61,716 bases of DNA. Origin: Bremia lactucae (Eukaryota; Oomycota; Peronosporomycetes; Peronosporales; Peronosporaceae). The notes beneath the pieces are model-generated. The model was not told where the DNA came from and did not search any database. It saw only the letters and a list, made by a program, of their open reading frames with translations. The first letter of the stretch is position 1; the number at the start of each line of letters is the position of its first letter. Location of the stretch: contig NC_090620.1 in assembly GCF_004359215.1 (NCBI RefSeq), positions 2,109,945 to 2,171,660 on the forward strand, given 5' to 3'. This document shows positions 41,899 to 53,057 of the stretch, piece by piece. Both the position numbers and the translations under genes were made by a program.

Positions 41899-44060
41899 CT
41901 ATCTGTAGCATGCTTGTAGCTCGCCAAAGAGTTCCATCTGCATGCAATAGCGTGATTTCCATCCCACCAGCCACTGATGTATAGTTGTCGAATGTCGCTC
42001 GTCAGACATAATCACTATTGGGCAAGCATACAAGCTTGCAGCCAAGATTGCACACTCGGGTGCTTGAAACCAGTTGGTTAAGGGCACTGATATTTTGCCA
42101 TTTTTATGCCATTGGAGACGAGCATCAAGCACTGCAGTGTCATGAATGAGCGCTTGTTGCCAGAAAGCGCTGCGTTGTCGACAAACTGTAGAAGATCTTC
42201 ACGCACAGTATCCCACTGGAGGTTGGCTTCATTGGCTATACCTCTGCTACGCAGGTGAAATGTTACTGCATGAAAACCACAATGACCATCGCCAGGAACG
42301 TCAGTCACCCTCGTTACAAGATGACGCCAAGCAAAAAAGTTTAAGTGTCGTTTGCGTGCCGGACAAGTGCGCTTACCATGATTATCTTGAAGCAGACCAC
42401 ATTCACCACGACGGCGCTTCTTTGCATACTCAAAAGCTGATGGATCACGCTTTGTAGAACTCTTTGATTTGCTTTCGGCTCCGGGTGGTCTTCCATTCGT
42501 TTTCACTGGTAACGGGTTGGAAAGGTAGGGCATCTTGCCTGCACTCAGCTTTGTCACTTGCATTAAGGCAATAGTCTGCTGAGCAAGTGGCCATCCATTT
42601 AAGCTGATTCAAACGTCTGAAGTTACTTCTGAAACAAACTAAGATGACCAACTTGCTGCTTATGTACAGATACGTTTTCAGCTAAAGAACCGTAGTGCAG
42701 ATGCCAGTGTTGAGCAATTGTATTCAATGTAATGGGTCCTTTTTCGGGTAGGATAATCTCATGTGCGCATGAGAGACCTAAAATGCGTCTAAATGTGCCT
42801 TGTAAAATTGAAAACGCTTCTTTTTCTACCAATTTAACTGTCAAACCCCACTATTCCTATATCAACGTCAAAGCATAACGGCTCACATTCCTAACAAGGC
42901 GCCTTAAACATAGGGACTGCGCGCAAATTATGGGGCACAGACATCTTCTGAGTAGTTTCTGCAGCATAGTACTCATCCACTTGACTCTAAAGCATATGGG
43001 CAATTCGTTCTTGTACTGCATATAAATCTCCTGTACTAACTTGTAGATATCTTTCTAATGCTGCATGGTCACCTTCTACAGCAGATGTTGCTGTGTTGCG
43101 AAGAAGCTGGCAATCATTGGTCCAAGCAGTTTTAAACATTTTCTCGACATGAAGCCAAGTCCCGCTCAGATACTGAATAAGCTTTGGCATAGTTACAATA
43201 TTTGAATAATTCTGATTTCTTTGCTTCAAAATTTTCCGGTGGCAGCGCGCGCCAAACGCTTGTCAATGACTTCATTAACTTTTTGTGTGAATCACCATCT
43301 GGGATGTGTTTCTTTGACTAAGCAAGAATATTTTTCAATATGCCACATTCAAAGAAGATGGCGGAACTTGCAGCCACACTAACAATCGCAGCACGAAACA
43401 ACTGACGTAAGATTGCCATTAAACAGACTGCTGAGCTCAGCTAGGCTCAAAGTAGTCGCCTATCCCTTCCCATTGCGAAATATGATGGCGGTGGTAAAGG
43501 ATGTATTGAGGAATTCCGCCCGATCACGTGTAGCAATGGCAATCCAAACAGTATGACTGAATTGAACCGCTCGGTAAGATAAATTGAATCTGGGGGCGCA
43601 AAAAAAATCTTCACAATACCATCACTGATTTATTGGACAGCATGCTCAAATTGCTCTGCGGAAGTTCATCGAGGAGCGCTTAAATCGGCGTAAGTCCAGC
43701 CAGATTTTTCTCACAGCGTTAGCATATGCGTTATATACAGTTATGTCAACAGCCAATGAGTTGTGGTTTTCTTGACGAAATGACGTCAAAATCTGACGAG
43801 CAGGGACTCCAACAGCTTAGTCTTTATCGACAGTGTGCTTCACCTGCTTTGTCAATCACCATCTGCTAGGATGTACTGCCATGTTGGTTGGTGGATCGTG
43901 GTTACGCTGTGCACAGCTTAGATCCATTTGCCAAAGGCCTGTTGTTTCCCGCCAATTACCTTCCAAGGACTTGATGATGCTACGTATGCTGGTGCCTGGG
44001 TGCTTCTGCCACGATTGCAGCCTATCAGAAGAGTATTACGTTTTAGATCCGATCGCTAGA
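41899..44060 (-). pseudogene. Mutator-like (MULE) transposase with OTU domain, decayed
   Basis: Read on the minus strand from the right: a possible N-terminal region at about 44040; AGVPARQILTSFRQENHNSL at about 43800; transposase C-terminal pieces at 43229-42987 (AWTNDCQLLRNTATSAVEGD, HAALERYLQVSTGDL); a SWIM-like region at 42844-42623 (GLSCAHEIILPEKGPITLNT); a Cys/His knuckle at about 42460 (GECGLLQDNHGKRTCP); and an OTU-type domain at 42300-41900 (VPGDGHCGFHAVTFHLR, with the D-G-x-C catalytic cysteine context, then WFQAPECAILAASLY). Stops and shifts separate the pieces. MULEs move by cut and paste; an OTU domain is a deubiquitinase-like cysteine protease. No terminal inverted repeats were identified. 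Confidence 0.7.
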
Positions 44061-44215
44061 TAATTATGCGCACCCGCTTGTCAAGTCATTTTGGATATGT
44101 GCTACGAGGTCTTCGCGCTCGGGGAACCTAATTGGTGGACTTTTAAGTGCGCTTCCTCCATTATGTCAAGAAAATATGAGTTTTGTATCATTGATAGAAA
44201 ACCGCCACCCAACTC

Positions 44216-44425
44216 GTGAGAGAAGGAGACTGGCCTGAGAAGTTTAAAATTCTCGTGCTTCATGGAAAACAGGAGGGAGCTGCCCTCAATTTTAATGAGA
44301 TGCTGCCAGTATGGACGGCGATGTCGAACAGATTCGAATATGTCACAAAAAACAACATGACCGCGATCCTGAAAACAAAAAGTATCGAGATGATTTCAGC
44401 TGAACACGAAGGATCCAAGACCTAG
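44216..44425 (+). pseudogene. Retrotransposon Gag N-terminal fragment (probable)
   Basis: 69 codons: FKILVLHGKQEGAALNFNEM, LPVWTAMSNRFEYVTKNNMT, ILKTKSIEMISAE. This resembles the N-terminal part of oomycete Copia Gag proteins as I remember them. It lies directly before a Copia Pol fragment in the same direction. Confidence 0.45.
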
Positions 44426-44439
44426 CTTTTGCATTATTA

Positions 44440-44900
44440 GTACCTAGTCTAGAAGCCAATGCAGACAAGGTCGAAGAGTTCTATGCAGACATGAAATTGA
44501 TGGAGCTAAAGGACCTCGGTGTGGTGAAATTATTCTAGGGATTTTGTTTAATTATCGTGACGATTGTGGCTGTACACAAGAGAATGCTATCGACGATATT
44601 CTCCTAAGTTCGGGCTGGCAAAGGCGGCACCATTGAGGCCGTCGATATGCTGTGAGGATAGCAGTTGCGCTGCTACATACAGGCAGCAAGAGTTCACCAA
44701 GATATCCCACAGTCCAAGTCTTTCAATAACTCGTGAGTAGTGTTTATGGGTTGCTTGATACACATGTGCAGATATCGCATTCGCAGTACATCGATCAACG
44801 CGCCGATCTAACGTTCCACGCGAAGGATATTGACGTCTGGCCAAAAGGATTGCCAATATCTTATTAAAGCGGCTTCTGCTAAAGCCTAGCTCAAACCAAC
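44440..44900 (+). pseudogene. Copia reverse transcriptase/RNase H remnant
   Basis: Pieces in three frames: MKLMELKDLGVVK, then FNYRDDCGCTQENAIDDILL, then LAKAAPLRPSICCEDS, then CADIAFAVHRSTRRSNVPRE and RLAKRIANIL. These align with the Copia element at 29.4-33.4 kb (IKDLGAVNKFLGMRVE; RPDIAFAVHKATRQTHQPR; LAKRIARYLKG). Gag and integrase are lost between this and 44216. Confidence 0.7.
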
Positions 44901-46049
44901 TAAACGCAAGTTTGAACGTCTTTGTTGTGCGCTTAATGAATTGCTTACTGCTTTCGCGCACAATTCAAGGTCACGCTCTAACTGATTTACCATACTATGT
45001 GCCTTCTGAATGGACTTTCGGCTTTTTCACTTCACATCTCCAATATTTACAGCTGTACAGCACGGAGTGCAGGTTCATAAAAAGTTCCCAGTATATATCT
45101 TAGTTACCATCTTGTTAACACATTTCGCCCCGATGTCCACTCGTAGACACTTTAAGCGCCTTCCAACTGCTATTTAAATACCTTAGTGCACCAACCTTAC
45201 GGCTACCTCACTCTTACGCCACTACAAATCTGGAGGAATTTGCCCGCCTACGCAGCACACATTAAGCACAACCATTTGAGACCGTTTGCTATCGTCTCAT
45301 GATATCCGTGTCGTAAACTTGGAGTTACTGAAGGAGCTGCTTCCGGTGCATATGACAAATGTCGTAGCGAGTGTACTATTCATGGTCTGTTTTTTAAACC
45401 TACTTTCTTCTGCCTATCTACCCTTTCATTTTGACTTGCCGCTTTCCATTACCTTGTTCGGGTAGTTCCGAATTCACCGCGCCAAAATAGCCAAAAAATG
45501 AAACGGATTAGGCACCTTTAACACTCCGAGTTTACAAGCTATTAGCGACCGTAATTGAAATGATTGGACGGTTGCTTTTCTCTAGACAACATACGCTTAT
45601 AATTATATGCCCTGCTTCCTCGCTGCTCGTCTCCGGCAGACTATTGCCACCAGACTGCCCATACGAGCTCATTAAGTGACAACGCCCGAGCATTAATGTG
45701 ACATAAGGAGATTATTAGTTGTTTGCTAAGATTTACGTATTTATCAATTGTCATGGCTGTCAGTTTTTCAGCTTGAGTGCATCACAGCTTAAGCTTCTCT
45801 AGGGCCATCAGTAGAATGCGACTACTGCCGTCAATGCAATATGACACTTTTCGTTAGGATACTAGTCAGTACTAGATGACAGTGAAGGTGATGTGCCTCG
45901 ATTACTTCACGTTCACTGACGTGAAGAGGAAGATTACAAGTAGCTAAGAAATCTTAACTACTAGAGGTCGAAAGTAAGGCTTCAGTGTAGAAAACAATTT
46001 AAATCTGTATTGATGTTATGAAGTTCTTACGTATCGATCTTCTATTGTA
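44901..46049. other. No recognisable gene
   Basis: No frame above about 65 codons. Scattered sequence with a weak LTR-C-like patch at about 45880-45935 (ggtgatgtgcctcgattacttcacgttcactgacgtgaag, similar to the LTR-C end). Confidence 0.4.
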
Positions 46050-46330
46050 TTAGTAAATAACTATGCATATCGTCTCCTTGCGCACCGTGTTCTGTAACGA
46101 TTGACGGGGTTAATTTTACCTAACTCAACCAATCAGCAGAACTATTGTCTTGTTGCCTCAATAATATCACATTTGTTAGTATTGGAAGTATAAAGTCTGG
46201 AATTAATAAATGAAAATAATTTTAGGGAACTGTTAACACACCACAGTTTTATACTAGATACACCACGTACACCACATACACCACACCCATACCGCCGTAC
46301 GCACACTAAGCCCAATCGTTGCATATGCTG
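46050..46330. repeat. Decayed LTR-like repeat, also at 24.65 kb and 40.8 kb
   Basis: 46070-46170 matches 24640-24740 (tgcgcaccg...tgtaacga-tg-cggggttaatt...gaacta-tgtct). 46190-46330 matches 40780-40950 (taggga-ctgttaa...ctagatacacc...tacaccacatacacc...cgcacac-aa). The two parts may be one LTR. No coding. Confidence 0.5.
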
Positions 46331-47399
46331 CAGCCCTCACGCCTTTTCCGGAGAGTCTTGCGAAACGTGGCCGACCCAGGTTTCGTGGCTTCTGTAATTT
46401 GTAGCCGTGATTATCCAGTGGTACGAAATGCTGACTATAGCTTAGGCTGACGCATCGGTTGCGGCGGCTGACTTGGCGACGGAATGCATGGGGCTACAGT
46501 CGGACCTTCGTTATTATAAGCCGGTCCTTTTAACGAACCCATCCTCATCGACGATCGCTCGCATATGGAGGCGCTTGACGCATTGATCGAGTGCTCGGAG
46601 GGAGGAGTAGGGGCATCTTGGACCGGTCGAGCAAGCTGACCTTGATTGTGGTACTATTTTGCCGTGTACTGGGCTTGTTGCTGCGCTATCCTTGCGAGGG
46701 GATCCTCAACTCGATTCAAGCGCTCGGAGCTTATGTTAGAAGTACGGGTAGTCACCTGGTATCGATTGTGCCTCTGATGACAGCTCAATTGTCGGCTGCC
46801 ACCCTTGGCACATCTGCATTAAAGGTCACTTAAGGGATTGAGCCGGAGCCAGTTGGGCTCATAACCTATTAAATGCCGTGTAAGCTTGGATAAGTAAATT
46901 GAAAATTGTCTCTATAATTTAACCAAGTTGGGCCGTCTTTTGCTCTTCCTACCATTTGACATTTTGAAAATGAACATTGGTATGATCGTTTCTCAAATGC
47001 CCTGACGTCATCATGTCGTAAGTGTGGAAATCTATTATCCGCAGCAGTAGTGACCTCCAGTGGCATAGTACGAGTTTAAAAAGGCTGGAATTATTTCACC
47101 GCTTTCGATAAAGAAAACAGCAATGCTGGGGCAGTACATCGCCATAATATTGAATAAGATCGATGTTGGGTCTTTTTCTATAACGGATTCACTATGTTTA
47201 ATAAACCGATAATATGGTACAATTCAGATAATGGGAAAATACACTTTTCCATTTAAAAATAGGTAATCTCACAAAAATCTCATTAATTGTTGGTACTACA
47301 AGAGGCAGTCACCAGAAACATATCTGGTCGGCGAATCTATTTTATAGAAATTAGTGTTAGGTTTTCGTGATATAAATAAAATTAAAGTCTAGTTTTCTT
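46331..47399. other. No recognisable gene
   Basis: Short frames on both strands. A minus frame at about 46870-46570 contains LARIAQQQAQYTAK, which could be Gag debris. Nothing else. Confidence 0.35.
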
Positions 47400-47710
47400 T
47401 TTGATCACAACAGCGTTCCGTGCCCGCCTTCCGGAGGCTTGCGCGTCGTTCAGTGAGAGTACTAAGCCTTCCTTAGGTAGATGCTCTCGGGTACTATTTA
47501 CCGCTTAGTTCTACAAACTACTGAGTCCCTTGAACTAGGACTTATTGAGTTCCACGAGCTTGTATAAGTTTTTGGATTGTTATTCTAATGAGTTCTGTAG
47601 AACTACGAACTACGTGACTCGTTGAGTCTATAGTCTTCCTCTGACTTAAGTAGCGAGGAAGCTCCGCTATACGTGCTAGCACTTGTAGTCAATCTTCGCC
47701 TAATTCCTAA
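47400..47710 (+). repeat. Diverged LTR, family B-like
   Basis: Follows LTR-B in outline: ggaggcttgcgcgtc, ccttaggtagatgctctcgggtac, ccttgaactagga, gagcttgtataag, gttctgtagaac, gagtc...cctctgac. It is much more diverged than the other B copies and is placed as a possible 5' LTR of the remnant that follows. Confidence 0.55.
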
Positions 47711-47799
47711 TAAGACTTACCCTTTGTGAGGATAAATTCTTTTCCAAATCTTTCAGATGCGAAACGCTTAGCTTTTGAAATTAAAGGCTTTATTTGCAG

Positions 47800-48746
47800 A
47801 TAAAGTATATCCTGGCTCAGGGCCCAGAGGTGCTTGATGCCACGCTAGAAGCCTTCATGCACTATGATTCCAATTTTATCGGCAGGTCCATGACCACTTA
47901 GCGGCATCTTTGCCAACTCGGATCATCCTCTAGCTTATCTGGAGCCTAAGGCTCACTCTCTTATTGTGAATACCAGGACATATGAGGGCAATAATTAAAT
48001 TTTAACCTTTGGATCAAAGAGTTGGAGATGACCGTGGCCTATGATATGATCCAATTGGAGCAAGAACGGGACTCTAGTTATCTCTTAGCTCAGTGATAGA
48101 GCCAGAGAATGGGCTCCCACATTAACCCATCTATAGACGTCGCATTTCCCACGTGCGTCACGCTAAAACAGCAATTGCCTCGCGTATTTACACCCCTAAT
48201 CAAGATTTTGGCATACGATCGCGAATCCTATCTGCTCGTCAGGGTAAAAGGATCCTAAGGGACTATGTTTAGGAGCTGAAACTCTTATATCTTGCTATGC
48301 AGCTGGATTTCCTCGTGATGAGTGATTAAAGTATTGAATCTCTTACGAGGCACATAATACTGTTCTTAGCAGTCTTTTCGGTCGAGAGAAGACCTAGGGC
48401 TCCGTGAGCATGAGCTACGGGTGGCCAAGAATCTACAAGTGGCTGAGCACCAATCGTCACACATGCGAGATGTGCCAACGGCCAAACCCTCGGCACATGC
48501 AACTCCAAAACCGCTTGCCAGTTAACCCGTACCCACTGGTTGATGTAAATCATCAGTTTGGATTTTGTGTTTGGCCTACCGAACGACTTGGAAGGCAACA
48601 CGGGCATCCTGGTCTTTGGTTACCAATTGAGCAAAATGGTTTGCTTAGCGGCTGTGCCATATACCATTGATGGTGAAGGTACAGCCAAGCTGTTTATTAA
48701 TCGCATATTTTTTCAGCAACGCTATTTGCCAGTGGCAATTGCCTAG
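47800..48746 (+). pseudogene. Gypsy element remnant: Gag piece joined to integrase
   Basis: 47990-48290 gives Gag-like LWIKELEMTVAYDMIQLEQE, DVAFPTCVTLKQQLPRVFTP. From 48340 the frame changes to the integrase zinc finger and core: SYGWPRIYKWLSTNRHTCEM, CQRPNPRHMQ, then DFVFGLPNDLEGNTGILVFG, KMVCLAAVPYTIDGEGTAKL, ending at a stop at 48746. Protease, reverse transcriptase and RNase H are deleted. The integrase is of the B type. Confidence 0.75.
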
Positions 48747-48989
48747 TTGCGGTTATATAAGTTAGGGCAATAATTACGATTTGAATCCATATGATCTGCT
48801 CGCTAATTTGTGCAAAAAACATTGGATACCAGTCAGAACTTTCTAGCTTTAAAAACCATCATTAAGGGACACGGCTGCTGCAATCGCGTTAATTGCTCAA
48901 TTGCTTGTTGAACACATTCCTTCTTTCCATACAAAAGGCTATGTGGAGCTAAGGACAATCAAATTTAATTACTAACTCACGACCTAGCT

Positions 48990-49181
48990 TTGAAAAATAT
49001 CGCCAAGTTCGCTAACCATTCAAGCGATTTTCAAGGGGTGTTATTGGCGCGACTCGACACACAGCGAGAAGATTACCTGCGCCAGACAGAGGAATTGGTA
49101 CATTTCGCTCCGTTACATGAAAAAAGTTCGACTCGTAAGGCAAACATTCGGAAAAAATCACCTTGTGACAATTTTTCTTAA
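48990..49181 (+). other. Unrecognised 63-codon frame
   Basis: Reads FANHSSDFQGVLLARLDTQR, REDYLRQTEELVHFAPLHEK and a basic end. Charged and helix-like, with clean codon composition, but no family recognised and no clear exon partner. It could be the last exon of a host gene whose 5' part was lost to the transposon patch. The remaining 48747-49479 shows nothing else. Confidence 0.25.
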
Positions 49182-49479
49182 GCTAAAACAAAACTATTTC
49201 TCATATTTAATTTAATTTAGGGTGAAAGTATTTCGAAGGCAGGTCTTTTGACACGCAACCGAAGGTTTGCAACAAAAATGTAACATAATTTTTTCATGTT
49301 AAAAAAGTTGGTCCGCTTCCGGGAAAAACAGAGTATAAGTTCAATTTTCGATTTATCGGCTCACAACCACAAATATCTTAATTAAACCTAGTGAAGTTGT
49401 CCAATGTTATAAAATTGACTCCTTTCTCCAAAATACTTCTATAAACTCGATTATTCGTTTTGACAGTTCCTAATTCGAG

Positions 49480-51271
49480 ATGGAATCGATCGACCAAGGA
49501 GATGTGCACGAGCTTCTACTGCCTCTTCGAGCGAATCGCGTTCTGCAAGATGAGCTGAATAGAAACAATTATACGCTTGACGAGGTGCTACATTCCATGG
49601 GCTCGTTCTCCGCTGTGGTGTGGCCCGTTGCCGTGACAATGTTGCTCGCCAGGTGACCCGATTTATTTAAACGTCACAGACGTGCATTTGTATTTAATTT
49701 TGATATCCTACACCTCTCTACTCCACTGTAGTTTTGTGTCACTCAATTTAGTGGATCCAGCGTCGGCAAAAGCACTCGCAGGGTACAAATCGACTTAAAA
49801 TTCGTGAAATGTGTTAGTGCACATTGGTAACGTGCTGAATTGTAGCGCCTATTTAGTGTATGGACCCGAAAGTGACGAAGCAGCATCTACGAGTACTAAA
49901 ATCGAAGATGCTTTTATAAATGCATTGGTTATTGTGTCGTTTTTTCTTGTGGCAACGTTCGTGATTGTCTGCTGCTACAAGTTTAATTTTAATCGAGTAA
50001 AGCAACTCTGCGTGTGGATCGTTTTTCTTTGGAAGCATTGTGCTAATGCTGCTGGTTATTGTAGATGCTGATTGGTTACATGATGTTTTCGTCGGCGATG
50101 CTGCTTGGCATGTTAGGAGGCAATATGCTGGTGATTGTTGTTGCCAAGTTAAAGATCCCTCTCGACAAATTGACAATGCTATTTGCCATGTACAACTTTT
50201 CAATCGTGGGTGTGCTATCGGTATTTTACCAAAAAGGCTTGCCCATGTGGCTAACGCAGGCATATCTCGTAGTCACGTCTGTCATCATGGCGTGGCAGCT
50301 GGGGCAATTTCCCGAATGGACGACCTGGGCGTTAGTCGTTTTGCTTGCGTTTTATGACTTGTGTGCGGTGCTGACGCCGTGTGGGCCACTAAAGTGGCTG
50401 GTGACTCTCGTGCAGCAGGAAGGGCGACCGTTGCCTGGTATGTTTAAAGAGATGTACAAGAGGAACAGCATCCCGCTGTAGTTTTTCTGATTTCGTGATC
50501 TTGGTGATTTTTGCAGGGTTGCTATATGAGGCCGAAATTTGTCGCGATCATTCAAGAAATACTGCTGAAGCCGTGCATGTAAATATGTATTACCAGTGCG
50601 AGTCGGAAATCCCTCTGCGTATCGGTTCACCGAATAGTTTGCCACCAACTGCCGTCGCTTTTACTGAAAATTCATTGACACCTCGTCAGACTCGACTCCG
50701 CGCTCGGTTGACCGACTTTTATATCAAATACAATCCATCGGCAGTCGATCGTATCGACAAGATCTTGAAGCGGTATCATGGACGAGAAGCCCAATTGTGG
50801 TCTGATTTAGCCCAAAAATACTCCACAGGCAAAAATAATACGCTGCTCTTGATTTTGGAGTTTGATTGAATCAACTAATGTGTTATTACTTGACTGCAGA
50901 GGTCGATGAAACAATAAAGCTCGGGTTGGGAGACTTTGTCTTTTATAGCGTATTAGTAGCTCGAGCTGCAAAGTACGACTTCTCGGCGATGATCGGGTGC
51001 TTCATTTCCGTTTTGATGGTACGTATCTCTTAAACATGAGGACTGAAAAGCTTATTTGTTGACTTGAAACCTTTTCGTTTTGAAGGGATTGGGAGGTACA
51101 CTAATCCTTCTTGGTGTACATAAGAAAGCGCTGCCGGCTTTACCTATTTCGATTTTGCTAGCGGTTACGATGTATTTCTGGCTTCGTTCAGTGTTTGTAA
51201 GTTTTGCTAGTAGTGCCTTAAAATTCGGTGTGCCCCTGTAGTTCACTCGATATTGGTGCGATAAAATATAA
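49480..51271 (+). CDS. PSEN: Presenilin (gamma-secretase-type aspartyl protease)
   Basis: Exons 49480-49652, 49732-49782, 49846-49996, 50065-50437, 50517-50828, 50900-51018, 51086-51196 and 51242-51271; 439 residues. The intron after 50828 begins GC rather than GT (ACAG/GCAAAAA); the others are GT-AG, 45-79 bp. If the last 45-bp intron is retained, translation ends at 51241 instead (444 residues). Both catalytic aspartates are present: D223 (AFYDLCAVL) and D365 (LGLGD), with the PAL motif at 410-412 (ALPALPIS). Other signatures: VIVVAKLKIPLDKLTMLF, QEGRPLPGLLYEAE. The cytosolic loop between the aspartates is about 140 residues and ends in a charged helix (FYIKYNPSAVDRIDKILKRY). Multi-pass membrane protein of ER/Golgi/endosome that cleaves membrane stubs, with nicastrin-type partners. 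Confidence 0.93.
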
Positions 51272-51625
51272 AGTGTTCCCACTGGCTTGGCCCTAGGTTG
51301 TCTATCAAAGAACATTTGGAGGTGTCTGGTGCTGTTTTTGCTGCACATGAAAATAATTGTTGAGAACGAAGAAATGGAAAATGCTTCGCTGTTTGTATCC
51401 TTTTGCTCGCGATGATTTGCACAAAATGTGGATTTGCCTGAGCCAAAGTTGGGATGAAACAAGCCTTTAAAAGTCATTCGGGTCTGTGATAGCTCGAACT
51501 GCGTAAAAAAATGGTCTATAATCTAAATCGTGTCTTCGTTTGAGCAATAATACTCTGTTGAGTGCTTGTTAACAAAACAGTACCAGAGTAGGAGATTGTT
51601 ATCTCATCGATTGGCACTTATAGCA
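51272..51625. other. Intergenic between convergent presenilin and TDP2 genes
   Basis: 354 bp holding both 3' ends; no gene. Minus frames here overlap the presenilin exons and are shadows. Confidence 0.5.
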
Positions 51626-52921
51626 TCACTCTATTATAATCGGAGACTGCGTCCTTTTAGCGTCTAATATCGGTTCCATCCGCTTAGTTTTCTTTCCAAC
51701 ACTTTCCGCTAATACGTTCTTTTCGTCTTCCAAGATAGCAAAACTGCTAAGTAAACCATAATGGTCAGACGGCCATAGCCCATCGGCAATTTTCTGCTGC
51801 CCAACAATAATAATAGTTTCAAACTTACAACTTGACGCCTCGTGATTTGACGCCGAGTAGTAGTACATGCGATCCAACCGACTACGAAATGATCGACTTG
51901 TGACCAATGAATTTTGAGTTCCGTCAAATGTGTAACCATTTTCCTCTGTATTGCCAGGAACTGACAACCAAAGGTCCTTCCATCCATCTGGCAGACCCAG
52001 CGTTGCCTATTGACATCGTTACTATCATTAGCTAATCAACAAAAGTCTCTCACGATAAAAATAACGTACATAATCAATTTCAATATCATCGCCTCGCCTT
52101 GACTCTCCCCGTAGCTCTGCTCCTTTTTGTATGACAAGCTTCTTTTCATCATCTGTCGTGGATGTTGCATCCAAAACGCAAGTATCATGAAACCACACTC
52201 GAATTTCCAATACTTTGCCGCTTGCAACGGTACTTTTCATCATCTTGCCCACCCGCACCACCCCTTTATTGATCGTTTTTTCGCAACTTCGACACTTTGA
52301 TCGTCCAGTTTTTGCCATCTCTACATCCAAATCAGCAAATGCAGCAAGACGGCGATCAAGCAATTTCATATCTGCCTTTAGCAAATTCGTGTCTCCCATG
52401 AACACGGCTCCCAAGCAATTAGCACCTTTATCATCAGTATTGCGTCTCTTATTGCCAACAGTTTCGATCACATCATTATTCGCAATTTTCACTCGGTCCC
52501 GCAAAAGTATTAAGCTTTCTTTGAATTGAGCAATTCGTAAACGGGCAAATTGAGGTAAACTTTCCAAATGGGAAGTTGCCACAAAAAGAGTTCGTCCAGG
52601 AATTAATTCCACTTGCATCAGTACTAGTTCTCGGCCCATCCCTGTATTTTCAAATGGATGCGTTTCAAGCGATAGAACAGGTAAAGCGCTAAAGAGGACG
52701 ACAAAATACGTCTCTTGGAATGGAGGCGCAGTGTCCACGCTACAGTCATAAAACTTTGTCCAGTGCTGAGCCTTAAGCATCACCAATGCATCACGAGTGA
52801 CCTCTTGAAATCCGATAATGGCGGGTCGGAAGTGCTCTACTAAACGACCGACGGCCTTCATACGTACGGAGCGCGCCACCTCATCGAAGAAGAGGTTGTA
52901 GGTCAAAATGCGGAGCTTCAT
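51626..52921 (-). CDS. TDP2: Tyrosyl-DNA phosphodiesterase 2 with an internal PARP-type zinc finger
   Basis: Exon 1 is 52921-52070 (284 codons) and exon 2 is 52006-51626; one 63-bp GT-AG intron; 410 residues. Endonuclease/exonuclease/phosphatase fold with TDP2 signatures: TYNLFFDE (N9), FQEVTRD (E40), TSHLES (H118), GDTNLL (D177, N179), then after an insertion GNTEENGYTFDG, SRLDRMYYY and WPSDHYGLL. These are the metal and catalytic residues of TDP2, which removes topoisomerase II peptides from 5' DNA ends. Between GDTN and the GYTFDG region sits AKTGRSKCRSCEK...GKV...VWFHDTC: Cys210, Cys213, His245 and Cys248 match the first zinc finger of PARP (AKSGRA-C-x2-C...GKV..W-H-x2-C), which recognises DNA breaks. 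Human TDP2 has no such finger. Start at the only upstream ATG. Probably nuclear. Confidence 0.9.
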
Positions 52922-53057
52922 CTTTTAGTCGCGAAATTGATTCTCAGTATGCAATATATATATATATATATTTTTAAATTATGTGCAATTGTCATTGATC
53001 TGTTTCGAAAAAGACAAAATTTGCTCAACTTAATCAGCTCAATTTTTCCGCTTTAAG
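52922..53057. promoter_or_regulatory. Shared promoter of the divergent TDP2 and HDAC genes
   Basis: 136 bp between two start codons, with an (AT)9 tract at 52954-52972 and CAATTTTTCCGC just before the HDAC start. Both genes must be driven from this short space or from within their neighbours. Confidence 0.6.

Noticed and set aside
48326..48607. 93-codon minus frame
   Set aside because: Opposite the integrase remnant on the plus strand, which has clear zinc-finger and core motifs.
51052..51477. 141-codon minus frame between presenilin and TDP2
   Set aside because: Overlaps presenilin exon 7 with its GLGG and PALP motifs on the plus strand; a shadow.
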